Shown: piece after piece, positions 51,117 to 60,439 of the stretch
Layout: every line of letters starts with the position of its first letter
Position numbering within the stretch: the first letter of the stretch is position 1
From: Clostridiales bacterium UBA6114
GTDB lineage: Bacteria; Bacillota; Clostridia; Oscillospirales; Butyricicoccaceae
Assembly: GCA_002423435.1 (NCBI GenBank)
Contig: DIWE01000009.1
Coordinates: 55,804-119,803 of the forward strand
Direction of reading: 5' to 3'
Length of the DNA: 64,000 nucleotides
The notes under the pieces: model-generated
Databases searched by the model: none
Told to the model about the DNA's origin: nothing
The model's input: only the letters and a program-made list of their open reading frames with translations
Made by a program: the position numbers and the translations under genes

Positions 51117-52055
51117 ATGTTTTTTACGGAAAGCACGGTTTATTATATCGAAAACGAGAAGCTTATCCCCGGCTCCCTTGATGCCGCCGGGCAGGATCGG
51201 GAAAAAATGGTCTTCGGCGCGATCTCGCCGGAAGAGTGGGAAACGCTCGCGCCGGGGCTCGGGCTTCGCAGGCAGTTTGCCGACGGGCTGAAAACCAGCG
51301 GCTCGTCAAGACTTGAAAGCTTCGAAAGCTTCAGTTATATCTCGCTCATCATTCCGGGCGGTATCAGTTCCCGGCTCTCGTGCGACAGAATCGGCATCTA
51401 TTTCGGCGCAAACCTCCTCCTCTTTATCTGCCCCGACGACGAGACGCGTTTTTATATCGTCACCGCGGCCCAGGACGCCGATTTTAAGAAAATGACCCTT
51501 GCAAAGCTTTTATATGCATTTTTCGAAAAGCTGACGGAAAATGACGTCCTGCTTTTAGAATCGATCGAGCAGGACATATCCCTGCTCGAGGAATCGCTGA
51601 TGGCCACGGCAAAGAGCGATTATGTCGGCAAGATTATCGAACTGCGCAAAAGGCTTCTGACCTTAAAGCGTTACTACGAGCAGCTTTTTATGGTCGCGCA
51701 GTCGATGGAGGAAAATGAAAACGGGCTGATCAATCAAAGGGAGCTGCGGTATTTTAAGATTCTGACCGACAGGATCGACCGTCTTCTGCACGGCGTTATA
51801 AACCTGCGCGATTACGTGACGCAGGTGCGGGAGGCTTATCAGGCGCAGGTGGACATCGAGTTAAACGGCGTGATGAAGCTTTTTACGGTGATCACGGTGA
51901 TCTTCCTTCCCCTTACCCTGATTGTCGGCTGGTACGGAATGAATCTGCGGATGCCGGAATACAATTGGTATCTCGGATATCCCGCCGTGATACTTTTGAG
52001 CATTCTGGTCGTGCTCATTTCCATCGCCTATTTCAAGAGAAAAAAGTGGTTTTAA
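51117..52055 (+). CDS. corA: CorA-family divalent metal transporter
   Basis: A 312-residue protein with a large cytoplasmic N-terminal domain and two C-terminal helices. The selectivity motif YGMN (in GWYGMNLRMPEYNW) lies between the helices, and the positively charged end FKRKKWF is typical. It probably transports Mg2+ or a related ion. The start is uncertain: ATG 51117 fits the family length, while the frame is open from 51024. First gene to the right of the split spoIIID. Confidence 0.88.
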   Translation: MFFTESTVYYIENEKLIPGSLDAAGQDREKMVFGAISPEEWETLAPGLGLRRQFADGLKTSGSSRLESFESFSYISLIIPGGISSRLSCDRIGIYFGANLLLFICPDDETRFYIVTAAQDADFKKMTLAKLLYAFFEKLTENDVLLLESIEQDISLLEESLMATAKSDYVGKIIELRKRLLTLKRYYEQLFMVAQSMEENENGLINQRELRYFKILTDRIDRLLHGVINLRDYVTQVREAYQAQVDIELNGVMKLFTVITVIFLPLTLIVGWYGMNLRMPEYNWYLGYPAVILLSILVVLISIAYFKRKKWF

Positions 52056-52109
52056 GCTCCGCCGCCCACAAGGGGGGGTGTCGGAACATGTCTGCGGACG
52101 CATGAAAAC

Positions 52110-52133
52110 GGGGGGGCCGCGGCCCCCTTTTTT
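52110..52133 (+). terminator. Terminator after corA
   Basis: GGGGGCC (52112-52118) pairs with GGCCCCC (52121-52127), followed by six T. Confidence 0.82.
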
Positions 52134-52328
52134 GTTTTTGGGGTATTCCCCGCATCCGATGCGGAATTTTGTTTTTTTGCCATTATTTTTATAATTTCCG
52201 GCTAGCTACATCGAAAGTTCACAGAATCTACACAATTGCAAAATACAATGGCAATTATTACATGCGCCGTTTCGGACGTCTCCGCGGCTTGAAGATAAAA
52301 AATGATTTCTTGGAAAGGGCGATCACGC

Positions 52329-54263
52329 TTGAAATTTTTTGAGAAACTGCGAAAGCCATTTCAGGGCTCGCTGTCCGCTTTTCGGAAAAAAAAGGCGAAG
52401 ACCAAACGAAAAATAGTGCTCGCGTCTGTGGCGGTCGTCGTCATCGCCGCCCTGGGTATTCGTTTTGTACTTAACGCAAACGCATCCGGCGACGAAATTA
52501 CTTACAATTATGTGCCGGTTGAGCGCCGCGACATCACGGTCACGCTGAGCGGAACGGGCACCGTTTCGCCGATCAACCAGTATGAGGTCACCTCCCTGGT
52601 GTCGGGTGAGATTCTTGACGCCCCCTTCGAGGAGGGCGATGTACTCCAAAAGGGCGCTTTGCTTTATAAAATCGACACAGGCAACGTCGAGAACAACATC
52701 GAGAAGGCAAATGTCGCGGTGGAAAAGGCCCAGAGAAACTATGAAAACGCCCTTGAGTCCAAAAAGAACCTAAACGTCACCTCCGATATCGGGGGGATCG
52801 TCAAAACGCTTTACGTATCGGAAGGCGACAACGTGTCAAACGGCGTAAAAATCGCCGATGTGACCGACAACGAAACCATGACCCTGAAGCTTCCCTTCAA
52901 TTCAAGCGACGCGGACCGGATCCGGGTCGGGCAAAGCGCCTCGGTGACGCTCGACGGAAGCTTCGAGACCCTGACGGGCACCGTCTCCGCCGTCAGCAGC
53001 GTCGTAAGGGTGCTCGACGGCAATATGCTGGTGCGCGACGTGACGATTAAGGTGAAAAACCCCGGCGCCCTGACCTCGGATATGTTTGCGACCGCGTCGG
53101 TCGGCTCGATCGCCTGCAACAGCGGGGCCAATTTTGAGCCTGTGTCCGAGAAGACCATCACCGCGAAAACGTCCGGAGAAGTCGCGAGGATTTATTGCGA
53201 CGAGGGCGCCCGGATCGAAAGCGGCGCTGCAATCGTAGCGCTTGAAAACACAAGCATCGATACCGAGATCGCGACAAACGAGCTTTCGCTTAAGGATTCG
53301 AAGCTCTCGCTCCAGAACACCATGGACCAGATGGACGACTACAACATCACCTCTCCGATCGCCGGCACGGTGATTGAAAAGGATTACAAAACCGGCGATA
53401 CGGTTAATTCCTCTTCGGGCGGTACGACGCTCGCGGTGATTTTCGATATGTCGAGCCTTGTCTTCGAAATGTCGATCGACGAGCTCGACGTAAGCTCCGT
53501 CAAGGTCGGCCAGCAGGTGACCGTGACGGCCGACGCCCTGGAAGGCAAAACGTTTACGGGCGTCGTCGACAAGGTCAATATCAAGGGAACCACCTCCAAC
53601 GGGGTCACAACCTATCCGGTCACCGTAAAGATCAACGAATCGGACGGCCTGCTCCCCGGCATGAACGTAAACGCGAGTATCGTGGTCGAATCCGAAAAGG
53701 ACGTGCTCGCAATACCGGTCGGCGCGGTGGCCCGGGGAAATACCGTCCTCGTAAAAAGAGACGGTGGAGGGGCTCCCCGGCAGACCGATTCCGAATCCGC
53801 TCAATCCGGCGGCAGGCCATCCGGAGAAAATGCGCCCCGCAGGAATTTCTCCGGCGGCAGCACCCCGGGCCAAAACGCCCCGGATGAAAATGCACCCTCT
53901 GGAAATACTTCCGGTGAAAACAATCGGGGCGGGACTGCCTCCGGCGGAAATACCGCAGGCCGGAATGCCTCCGGCGCCGAAGCCGTAAGCCGCGCAAATG
54001 AGGACCTCCCCGACGGCTATGTCCGGGCCAGGGTCGAGCTCGGCATCAGCGACGAGGACTACATCGAGGTCAAAAATGGTCTTTCCGAAGGCGAGACGAT
54101 CGCAATCCCCATCGTCAAAACCACAAACAGCCAGACAACGTCCAGGACAGCGGGCATGGGTGGCGGCATGGCGGTCGGCGGAGGAGCAATGCCTCCTCAG
54201 GGCGGCGGAATGCGGACATATACCGTCGGCGGGGCACCCGGCGGCAACAGCCGGGGAGGGTGA
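52329..54263 (+). CDS. HlyD/MacA-type efflux adaptor protein
   Basis: A 644-residue membrane-anchored adaptor. After a basic N-terminus there is one helix (IVLASVAVVVIAALGI), then two biotinyl-lipoyl-like halves (EVTSLVSGEILDAPFEEGDV, TSPIAGTVIEKDYKTGDTV), a coiled-coil hairpin between them and a beta-barrel domain. From about residue 480 to 555 there is a Gly/Asn/Pro/Ser-rich repetitive stretch (PSGENAPRRNFSGGSTPGQN ...) inserted before the last domain, and a Gly/Met-rich tail. TTG 52329 is preferred by its AAAGGG; ATG 52302 is possible. Works with the ATPase and permease downstream. Confidence 0.85.
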   Translation: MKFFEKLRKPFQGSLSAFRKKKAKTKRKIVLASVAVVVIAALGIRFVLNANASGDEITYNYVPVERRDITVTLSGTGTVSPINQYEVTSLVSGEILDAPFEEGDVLQKGALLYKIDTGNVENNIEKANVAVEKAQRNYENALESKKNLNVTSDIGGIVKTLYVSEGDNVSNGVKIADVTDNETMTLKLPFNSSDADRIRVGQSASVTLDGSFETLTGTVSAVSSVVRVLDGNMLVRDVTIKVKNPGALTSDMFATASVGSIACNSGANFEPVSEKTITAKTSGEVARIYCDEGARIESGAAIVALENTSIDTEIATNELSLKDSKLSLQNTMDQMDDYNITSPIAGTVIEKDYKTGDTVNSSSGGTTLAVIFDMSSLVFEMSIDELDVSSVKVGQQVTVTADALEGKTFTGVVDKVNIKGTTSNGVTTYPVTVKINESDGLLPGMNVNASIVVESEKDVLAIPVGAVARGNTVLVKRDGGGAPRQTDSESAQSGGRPSGENAPRRNFSGGSTPGQNAPDENAPSGNTSGENNRGGTASGGNTAGRNASGAEAVSRANEDLPDGYVRARVELGISDEDYIEVKNGLSEGETIAIPIVKTTNSQTTSRTAGMGGGMAVGGGAMPPQGGGMRTYTVGGAPGGNSRGG

Positions 54264-54267
54264 CCGT

Positions 54268-54966
54268 ATGATCGAATTAAACGAGGTATATAAAATCTAT
54301 CAGATGGGCGACAGCGAGGTCCGGGCTGTCGACGGGATCAACCTTTCGATCGATAAAGGCGAGTTTGTCGCGATCGTCGGGCAGTCGGGTTCGGGAAAAA
54401 CGACCTGCATGAACATTATCGGCTGCCTCGACGTGCCGACCGAGGGGCATTATCTCCTAAACGGCGCGGACGTCGGCTCCCTTTCCGATGACCGCCTCGC
54501 GGAAATCCGCAACAGGGAAATCGGGTTTATCTTCCAGCAGTATAATCTGATCCCAAAGCTTACCGTGCTCGAAAACGTGGAGCTGCCGCTGCTTTATTCC
54601 GGCATGCCGTCGGAGGAGCGCCTCAAAACGGCAAAAGCGGTTTTGGAGCGCGTCGGCCTTCTCGACAAGATCCGGCACCTGCCCTCTCAGCTGTCCGGCG
54701 GCCAGCAGCAAAGGGTATCGGTTGCGCGGGCGCTCGCCGGCAGCCCGTCGCTGATTCTGGCGGATGAACCGACCGGCGCGCTCGACTCGAAAACCGGGCG
54801 CGAGCTTCTGGAATTCTTAAAGGAACTGAACGAGGACGGCAACACGATCGTTCTGATCACCCACGACAACTCGATCGCGGAGGAGGCAAAGCGCATCGTC
54901 AGGATCCAGGACGGGAAGATCGTGTCCGATGCGGCTTCGAAATCGGTTAAAGGAGCTGGCGCTTAA
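54268..54966 (+). CDS. MacB/LolD-type ABC transporter ATPase
   Basis: A 232-residue ATPase starting at ATG 54268, 4 bases after the adaptor gene; the longer open frame is in the wrong context. Motifs: GQSGSGKTTCMNIIGCLD, FIFQQYNLIPKLTVLENVELP, LSGGQQQRVSVARAL and LILADEPTGALDSKTG, the set typical of the MacB/LolD/FtsE branch. It powers the permease that starts at 54967. Confidence 0.93.
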   Translation: MIELNEVYKIYQMGDSEVRAVDGINLSIDKGEFVAIVGQSGSGKTTCMNIIGCLDVPTEGHYLLNGADVGSLSDDRLAEIRNREIGFIFQQYNLIPKLTVLENVELPLLYSGMPSEERLKTAKAVLERVGLLDKIRHLPSQLSGGQQQRVSVARALAGSPSLILADEPTGALDSKTGRELLEFLKELNEDGNTIVLITHDNSIAEEAKRIVRIQDGKIVSDAASKSVKGAGA

Positions 54967-56142
54967 ATGGAATTTAAACAGTCCTTCCGTCTCGCGATCA
55001 AAAGCATCCTGTCGAGCAAAACCCGCTCCATGCTCACCATGCTCGGAATCATCATCGGCGTCGCGGCCGTCATCGTCATCGTAAGCCTCGGCCAGGGCAT
55101 GTCGAAGACCATGACCGAGACCTTTGAAAGCATGGGCACAAACCTCATCACGGTGAATCTTCGCGGACGCGGCAGCACGCGGAACATCACGCCCGACGAG
55201 ATCTACGAGTTTACCGCGCAAAACAGCGACGTCCTCGCCGCCGTGACCCCGCTCGTCACCCTGTCGGCGACCGCCAAATATATGAATACCTCCCTGGATA
55301 CGACGGTCACCGGCGTCGGCGAGGATTTTTGCCAAATCAGAAATTATTCGGTCGGTTCCGGCCGCTTTCTCCAGTACATCGACATCGCGCGCCGCGCAAA
55401 GGTGTGTGTCGTCGGCACCTATATCGCACAGCAGTTTTTCGAAAGCGCCGACCCGCTCGGCCGGCAGATCAAAATAAACGGGGACGTGTACACGATTGTC
55501 GGCGTTTTAAGCCAGAAATCCTCCTCCGAGGAGGGCACCGACGACGACCAGATCATGGTGTCCTACACAAACGCGGCGAAGCTTTCGCGGATGGCGAGGA
55601 TTTCGAGCTATGCCTTCAGCACGGCGTCCACCAAAACGGTGGACAGGGCGATGACGGCCATCGAAGGTCGGCTCTACAAGGTCTATGAGGATGAGGACGC
55701 CTACACCGTGAGGAGCCAGGCCGAGTCGATCGAGCAGCTTACACAGCTTACCGACACGCTCATGATGGTCCTTGTCGCCATCGCTGCCATCTCCCTCCTG
55801 GTCGGCGGCATCGGCATCATGAACATCATGCTGGTTTCCGTCACCGAGCGCACAAGGGAAATCGGCATCCGCAAGTCGCTCGGTGCCAAAAGGCGGGACA
55901 TCATGCGCCAATTTGTCATCGAGGCTGCCACCACAAGCTCGGTCGGCGGGATTTTCGGCATTTTTTTCGGGATCCTGTTCGCCAATATCGCCGGGAAGCT
56001 CCTGGATATGGCGGCGGCCCCGTCCCTGCTCGCAATCGCGACCGCGTTTTTTGTCTCTCTGTCCATCGGCGTCGCCTTCGGCTACCTGCCGGCAAACAAG
56101 GCGGCAAAGTTAAACCCCATCGACGCTTTGCGCTATGATTAA
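54967..56142 (+). CDS. MacB-type ABC transporter permease
   Basis: A 391-residue permease with one N-terminal helix (SMLTMLGIIIGVAAVIVIVS), a large extracytoplasmic MacB-core domain and three C-terminal helices with MNIMLVSVTERTREIGIRKSLGA. The three genes form an adaptor-ATPase-permease efflux set. In Firmicutes such sets export peptides, antibiotics or enterocin-like compounds; the substrate is unknown here. Confidence 0.92.
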   Translation: MEFKQSFRLAIKSILSSKTRSMLTMLGIIIGVAAVIVIVSLGQGMSKTMTETFESMGTNLITVNLRGRGSTRNITPDEIYEFTAQNSDVLAAVTPLVTLSATAKYMNTSLDTTVTGVGEDFCQIRNYSVGSGRFLQYIDIARRAKVCVVGTYIAQQFFESADPLGRQIKINGDVYTIVGVLSQKSSSEEGTDDDQIMVSYTNAAKLSRMARISSYAFSTASTKTVDRAMTAIEGRLYKVYEDEDAYTVRSQAESIEQLTQLTDTLMMVLVAIAAISLLVGGIGIMNIMLVSVTERTREIGIRKSLGAKRRDIMRQFVIEAATTSSVGGIFGIFFGILFANIAGKLLDMAAAPSLLAIATAFFVSLSIGVAFGYLPANKAAKLNPIDALRYD

Positions 56143-56165
56143 GAAGTATTAAGAGGTGTATCCGA

Positions 56166-58016
56166 ATGAAGAAAAAAATGATCTCCGTTCTGCTTTGCTT
56201 TTCGGTTCTTATATGCATGCTTCCGGCAGCGCAGGCGGCGGAGCAGTCACAGGAGAATGTAAGCGGGGTTTTATCCGTCCTCGGCATCATGACGGGGGAT
56301 GGGAACGGAGATTTAAGGCTTGGCGATTATGTGACCCGCGAGGAGTACGCGAAGATCCTGGTGTGCGCCTCGACTTATAAGGACAGCGTGTCGTCGGCGT
56401 CGAACGTTTCCCCCTTTAAAGACGTCCCCTATACAAGCTGGGCCGCTTCCTATGTCAAGACGGCCGCGCAAAACAAGTGGATCACAGGATACTTAGATGG
56501 CACATACCGCCCCAAAAACTATCTGACGCTCGAGGAGGCGGTGACCGCGGCCTTAAAGCTTCTCGGCTATTCGGGCAGCGATTTTACGGGCTCCTATCCT
56601 TACGGGCAGCTTGCGCTCTACCGTTCCCTCGGCCTTTCGGAGAACGTCGCGGCAGCGCAGGGCAGCGCCGTTACAAGAAGAGACTGCATGTATCTGATTT
56701 ACAACCTCCTGACCGCAAAGTCGAAGACGACCGGCGAGGCTTATATCGAGACCCTTGGCTATTCGGTAAACGCAAGCGGCGAGGTTGATTACGCCGCGCT
56801 CATAAACGAAACCATGGACGGGCCAATCATCGTCGCGTCGAACGCCTGGTACAACGCCCTGCCCTTCCCGGTGTCGGGCTCCGCCTTCTACCGAAACGGC
56901 GTGAAATGCATACTCGGCGACGTCGCGATGTACGACGTGGTCTATTACTCGCAGTCGACAAAAACGGTCTGGGCTTACAACAACAAGGTCAGCGGCACCT
57001 ATGAGGGGGCCTCCCCCAATACAAGCTCCCCGGCCTCCGTCACCGTTTCCGGCAAAGAGTATCCGGTTTCCTCCTCATCCGCCGCCTACGCGCTTTCAAG
57101 CCTCGGGACCTTCTCGGTCGGCGACAGCGTCACCCTGCTTTTAGGGAAGGACGGGTCGGTCGCGGGCGTAGCCCCGTCCGGCGAGGTAAACACCGATATC
57201 TACGGCATGGTCCTGTCCGTCGCCACCAAGGCCTACCAGGACGCAAACGGCAAAAGCTATGAGGCCCAGGTCCTCACCGTGGTCGACACCGCCGGGGTTT
57301 CGCATGAATATCCCTCCGACAAGAGCTTTTCGGCGGGCGCTCTTGTAAAGGTCACTTTTTCAGCCGGCAAAACCGACATCTCCTCCCTTTCCCGCTCGTC
57401 GCTCAACGGATTGGTCAGCGCCTCAAGAGGCATGATCGGCAAATACCCCGTCGCGAGCGGCGCCGAGATCCTCGACATATCCGAAGACCAGTACAAAAGG
57501 ATCTACCCATCGCGCCTCGACGGCTATACACTGGCGCCCGGAGATGTCGCCTTTTACACCCTCAACGAAAAGGGCGAGCTCAGCCGCCTGATCCTAAACA
57601 ACGTGACAAATGACGCCAACAGCTTCGCGCTGGTCTCGTCGATCCGGGAATCAGAGAACAGCAGGCAGTACACCTATTATATAAACGGCACGCAGTCCAC
57701 CCTTTCCGCCACCGTCGGCATGTACAATATCAACTCCGGTGGCTGCATGCTCATAAAAAGCGGCAATTCGATCGAGCAGATCAAAAATCTCTCGAAAATC
57801 GACCTGGACAGCGTAAACGAATCGTATGCGACGTCAAAACACCTGACCTTTACCCTTTCTTCCGACGTCCAGGTGTATGTAAAGAACGACACGGATTATT
57901 ACTTGAGCAGCGTTTCCATCGTGTCGGACACCGACGCATACAGCCTCACGGCCTACTATGACAAGCCCCAGTCGGAGTGCGGCAGGGTCCGGATTATCGT
58001 CGCCTCCCCGAGGTAA
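56166..58016 (+). CDS. S-layer homology (SLH) domain surface protein
   Basis: A 616-residue exported protein. Signal peptide ending AAQAAE, then SLH repeats over roughly residues 25-170 (GDYVTREEYAKILVC, PFKDVPYTSWAASYVKTAAQ, TLEEAVTAALKLLGY). The remaining 440 residues are beta-rich, Ser/Thr/Tyr-rich and unrecognised, with several related strand motifs. SLH domains bind the secondary cell-wall polymer, so the protein is held on the cell surface. It follows the efflux genes by 24 bases and may be cotranscribed with them. Confidence 0.85.
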   Translation: MKKKMISVLLCFSVLICMLPAAQAAEQSQENVSGVLSVLGIMTGDGNGDLRLGDYVTREEYAKILVCASTYKDSVSSASNVSPFKDVPYTSWAASYVKTAAQNKWITGYLDGTYRPKNYLTLEEAVTAALKLLGYSGSDFTGSYPYGQLALYRSLGLSENVAAAQGSAVTRRDCMYLIYNLLTAKSKTTGEAYIETLGYSVNASGEVDYAALINETMDGPIIVASNAWYNALPFPVSGSAFYRNGVKCILGDVAMYDVVYYSQSTKTVWAYNNKVSGTYEGASPNTSSPASVTVSGKEYPVSSSSAAYALSSLGTFSVGDSVTLLLGKDGSVAGVAPSGEVNTDIYGMVLSVATKAYQDANGKSYEAQVLTVVDTAGVSHEYPSDKSFSAGALVKVTFSAGKTDISSLSRSSLNGLVSASRGMIGKYPVASGAEILDISEDQYKRIYPSRLDGYTLAPGDVAFYTLNEKGELSRLILNNVTNDANSFALVSSIRESENSRQYTYYINGTQSTLSATVGMYNINSGGCMLIKSGNSIEQIKNLSKIDLDSVNESYATSKHLTFTLSSDVQVYVKNDTDYYLSSVSIVSDTDAYSLTAYYDKPQSECGRVRIIVASPR

Positions 58017-58173
58017 AATTTTCCGGCGGGTACTGAGGCGCATCTGTGATAAGATAGAAAAAAAGGCGGCGGAAAATCCCGTCTGTTCCGGCGGGATACC
58101 GCCGCCGAAAGGGCCGCCGGTTTCAGGCGGCCTTCCACAAAATCCGGCACCATGCAAATCGAGGTGAAACCAT

Positions 58174-58854
58174 ATGTCCACAATACTGATCGCCGACGAC
58201 GAGGAACGAATGCGGCGGCTTTTAAGCGATTTTCTGAAAAAAGACGGCTATCGCGTTCTTCTGGCAAAGGACGGCAAGGAGGCGATGGAGCTCTTCGACG
58301 AGAATATCGATGCAGTTGACCTGATCATTCTCGACATCATGATGCCGCGCTGCGACGGCTGGAGCGTTTTGCGCTATGTCCGGAAGCTGTCGCCGACGAT
58401 CCCGGTCGTCATGCTGACCGCGCGGACCGAGGACGTCGACGAAGCGTTCGGCTTTGAGCTCGGCGCGGACGATTACATCGGCAAGCCCTTTTCCCCGATC
58501 GTCCTGTCGGCACGCGTGCGCGCGATCCTTAGGCGTCGTTCAGAGCGCGGCCAGCCGGGGGTTTTGCAGCTCGGCGACATCCGGATCGACGAAATCAAGC
58601 GGGAAGTCCGGATGAAGGACGAGGTCCTTTTGCTGACCCCGAAGGAATACGAGCTTTTGATCTATTTCAAGAACAATAAAAACATCGCCGTCTCGCGCGA
58701 AAAGATCCTGAATGCCGTCTGGGGCTACGATTATTTCGGGGACCTGCGCACGGTGGACACGCACGTCAAAAAGCTCCGCGCAAAGCTCGCGGGCGACCGA
58801 AACCATATCCAGACCGTGCGCGGATACGGCTACCGATTCGAGGTGGAGGAATGA
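58174..58854 (+). CDS. OmpR-family response regulator
   Basis: A 226-residue regulator: receiver with DDEERMRRLL, phospho-acceptor in LIILDIMMPRCDGW and YIGKPFSP, then the winged-helix domain ending HVKKLRAKLAGDRNHIQTVRGYGYRFE. Overlaps the kinase gene by four bases. The regulated genes are unknown; the efflux and SLH genes just upstream are candidates. Confidence 0.93.
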   Translation: MSTILIADDEERMRRLLSDFLKKDGYRVLLAKDGKEAMELFDENIDAVDLIILDIMMPRCDGWSVLRYVRKLSPTIPVVMLTARTEDVDEAFGFELGADDYIGKPFSPIVLSARVRAILRRRSERGQPGVLQLGDIRIDEIKREVRMKDEVLLLTPKEYELLIYFKNNKNIAVSREKILNAVWGYDYFGDLRTVDTHVKKLRAKLAGDRNHIQTVRGYGYRFEVEE

Positions 58855-60353
58855 AACGGCGGTTTTCGATCAAATACAAGCTTTTCCTCGCCATCGGTAT
58901 TATCGCCGTCATTTTTGTCAGCGTGTTTTCCGCCCTGAACATCTTCTTTTTCAGCAGATATTATGTCTTCAGCAAAAAACACACTCTCGCGGATATTTAT
59001 AAAAAAGTAAACAGCGCGTACACCGGCGATATCTCGTCCATATCGGGCGAGCTCGAGCAGATGGAGTACGTAAACGGGGTCCGCATTTCGATTCAGGACA
59101 AAACCAGGTCGAAATACAGCACGATTTTCAACGCGAACAGAGGGATCATCGTATTCAGGGCCCCGGGGACGGCGCCGCGGGCAAATTCGCTTTTTTTCTT
59201 AAACGACAGGGAGCTAAAAGAGCTTCGCCAGCGCGGCTACACGTTCAGCACGCTGCGGGATAACCGCGGAGTCAACGAGTTCTTAAGCTTGATCGGCACC
59301 CTCTCGAACGACGATATCCTGATCGCGAGCATCCCGCTCGCCTACTTAAGGGAAACCTCCAATTCGACTACCTTTTTTCTGCTGTTTGCGAGCCTTTTTA
59401 CCCTCTTTGTCTGCGTTGTGATCGCCTATTTCATCTCCCGGCATTTTTCAAAACCGCTCATTGAGATCAACGATGCCGCGACCTCGATTGCAACGCTCAA
59501 TTTTGACAAAAAGTATACCGGCAAAAGCAAGGACGAAATCGGCCAGCTCGGGGAGAGCGTCAACCTTCTGTCCTGCCACCTCCAAAGGGTTATCGACGAC
59601 TTAAGGCAGACCAATCTCCGCCTGGAGGAAGAGATCCGCAAGGAGCGCAAAATCGACGAGATGCGCAAGGAGTTTGTCATCAACGTTTCCCATGAGCTGA
59701 AAACCCCGATCGCGCTGATCCAGGGCTATGCCGAAGGGCTCAAAATCAACGTAAATTCCTCCGAGGAGGATAAGAACTATTACTGCGATATCATCATCGA
59801 CGAGGCCGTGCGCATGAACAGGCTTGTGATGCAGCTTCTCGACCTCTCGCGGATCGAAATCGGCAAGGTAAAGCCCGACCTCTGCGAAATCGATTTAAAA
59901 GGCATTTCGCAGGAGGTGTGCAGAAAGACCCGGCTTCTTGCCGAGGCAAAGCGCCTTGAGATAGACCTCTCCGGAATAGAGGGCGCGGTCCTCGGCGACT
60001 TCGATATGATCGAACAGGTGCTGACGAATTATCTGACAAACGCGATCAACCACACGCCGGAGGGGGGCCGCATCACGATGTCCTCCGAGGCGGCAGGCGG
60101 CATCGTGCGCGTGTCCGTATACAACGAGGGCGACCCCATCCCGGAGGAGGAGCTTCCGAAGATCTGGGAGAAATTTTACAAGGTCGACAAGTCACGCACG
60201 CGAACGGACGGAGGCACCGGGATCGGGCTTTCGATTGTCAAGGCGGTCATGGAGGCCCACGGGGGCGCCTTCGGCGCAAAAAACCGCGACGGTGGCGTCG
60301 AATTTTATTTCGAGCTGAAAGGTGTGGATATGCCTCTTATGCTTACGCAATAA
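58851..60353 (+). CDS. HAMP-domain sensor histidine kinase
   Basis: A 500-residue membrane kinase with two helices flanking an extracytoplasmic domain of about 145 residues, a HAMP domain (ISRHFSKPLIEINDAATSIATL), HisKA with the phospho-histidine in INVSHELKTPIALIQGYAEG and a HATPase domain (NYLTNAINHTPEGG, GGTGIGLSIVKAVMEAHGG). Pairs with the regulator encoded immediately upstream. Confidence 0.93.
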   Translation: MKRRFSIKYKLFLAIGIIAVIFVSVFSALNIFFFSRYYVFSKKHTLADIYKKVNSAYTGDISSISGELEQMEYVNGVRISIQDKTRSKYSTIFNANRGIIVFRAPGTAPRANSLFFLNDRELKELRQRGYTFSTLRDNRGVNEFLSLIGTLSNDDILIASIPLAYLRETSNSTTFFLLFASLFTLFVCVVIAYFISRHFSKPLIEINDAATSIATLNFDKKYTGKSKDEIGQLGESVNLLSCHLQRVIDDLRQTNLRLEEEIRKERKIDEMRKEFVINVSHELKTPIALIQGYAEGLKINVNSSEEDKNYYCDIIIDEAVRMNRLVMQLLDLSRIEIGKVKPDLCEIDLKGISQEVCRKTRLLAEAKRLEIDLSGIEGAVLGDFDMIEQVLTNYLTNAINHTPEGGRITMSSEAAGGIVRVSVYNEGDPIPEEELPKIWEKFYKVDKSRTRTDGGTGIGLSIVKAVMEAHGGAFGAKNRDGGVEFYFELKGVDMPLMLTQ

Positions 60354-60367
60354 TTTTCCCTCCGTTC

Positions 60368-60396
60368 TTGTCAAACGTCCACGTATGGTGTATAAT
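60368..60396 (+). promoter_or_regulatory. Promoter of apgM
   Basis: -35 TTGTCA (60368-60373), 17-bp spacer, -10 TATAAT (60391-60396), 44 bases ahead of the start. Confidence 0.75.
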
Positions 60397-60439
60397 TGTT
60401 TTCCGTGGAAACAATGACAGAAACGGATGATAGGAATCA

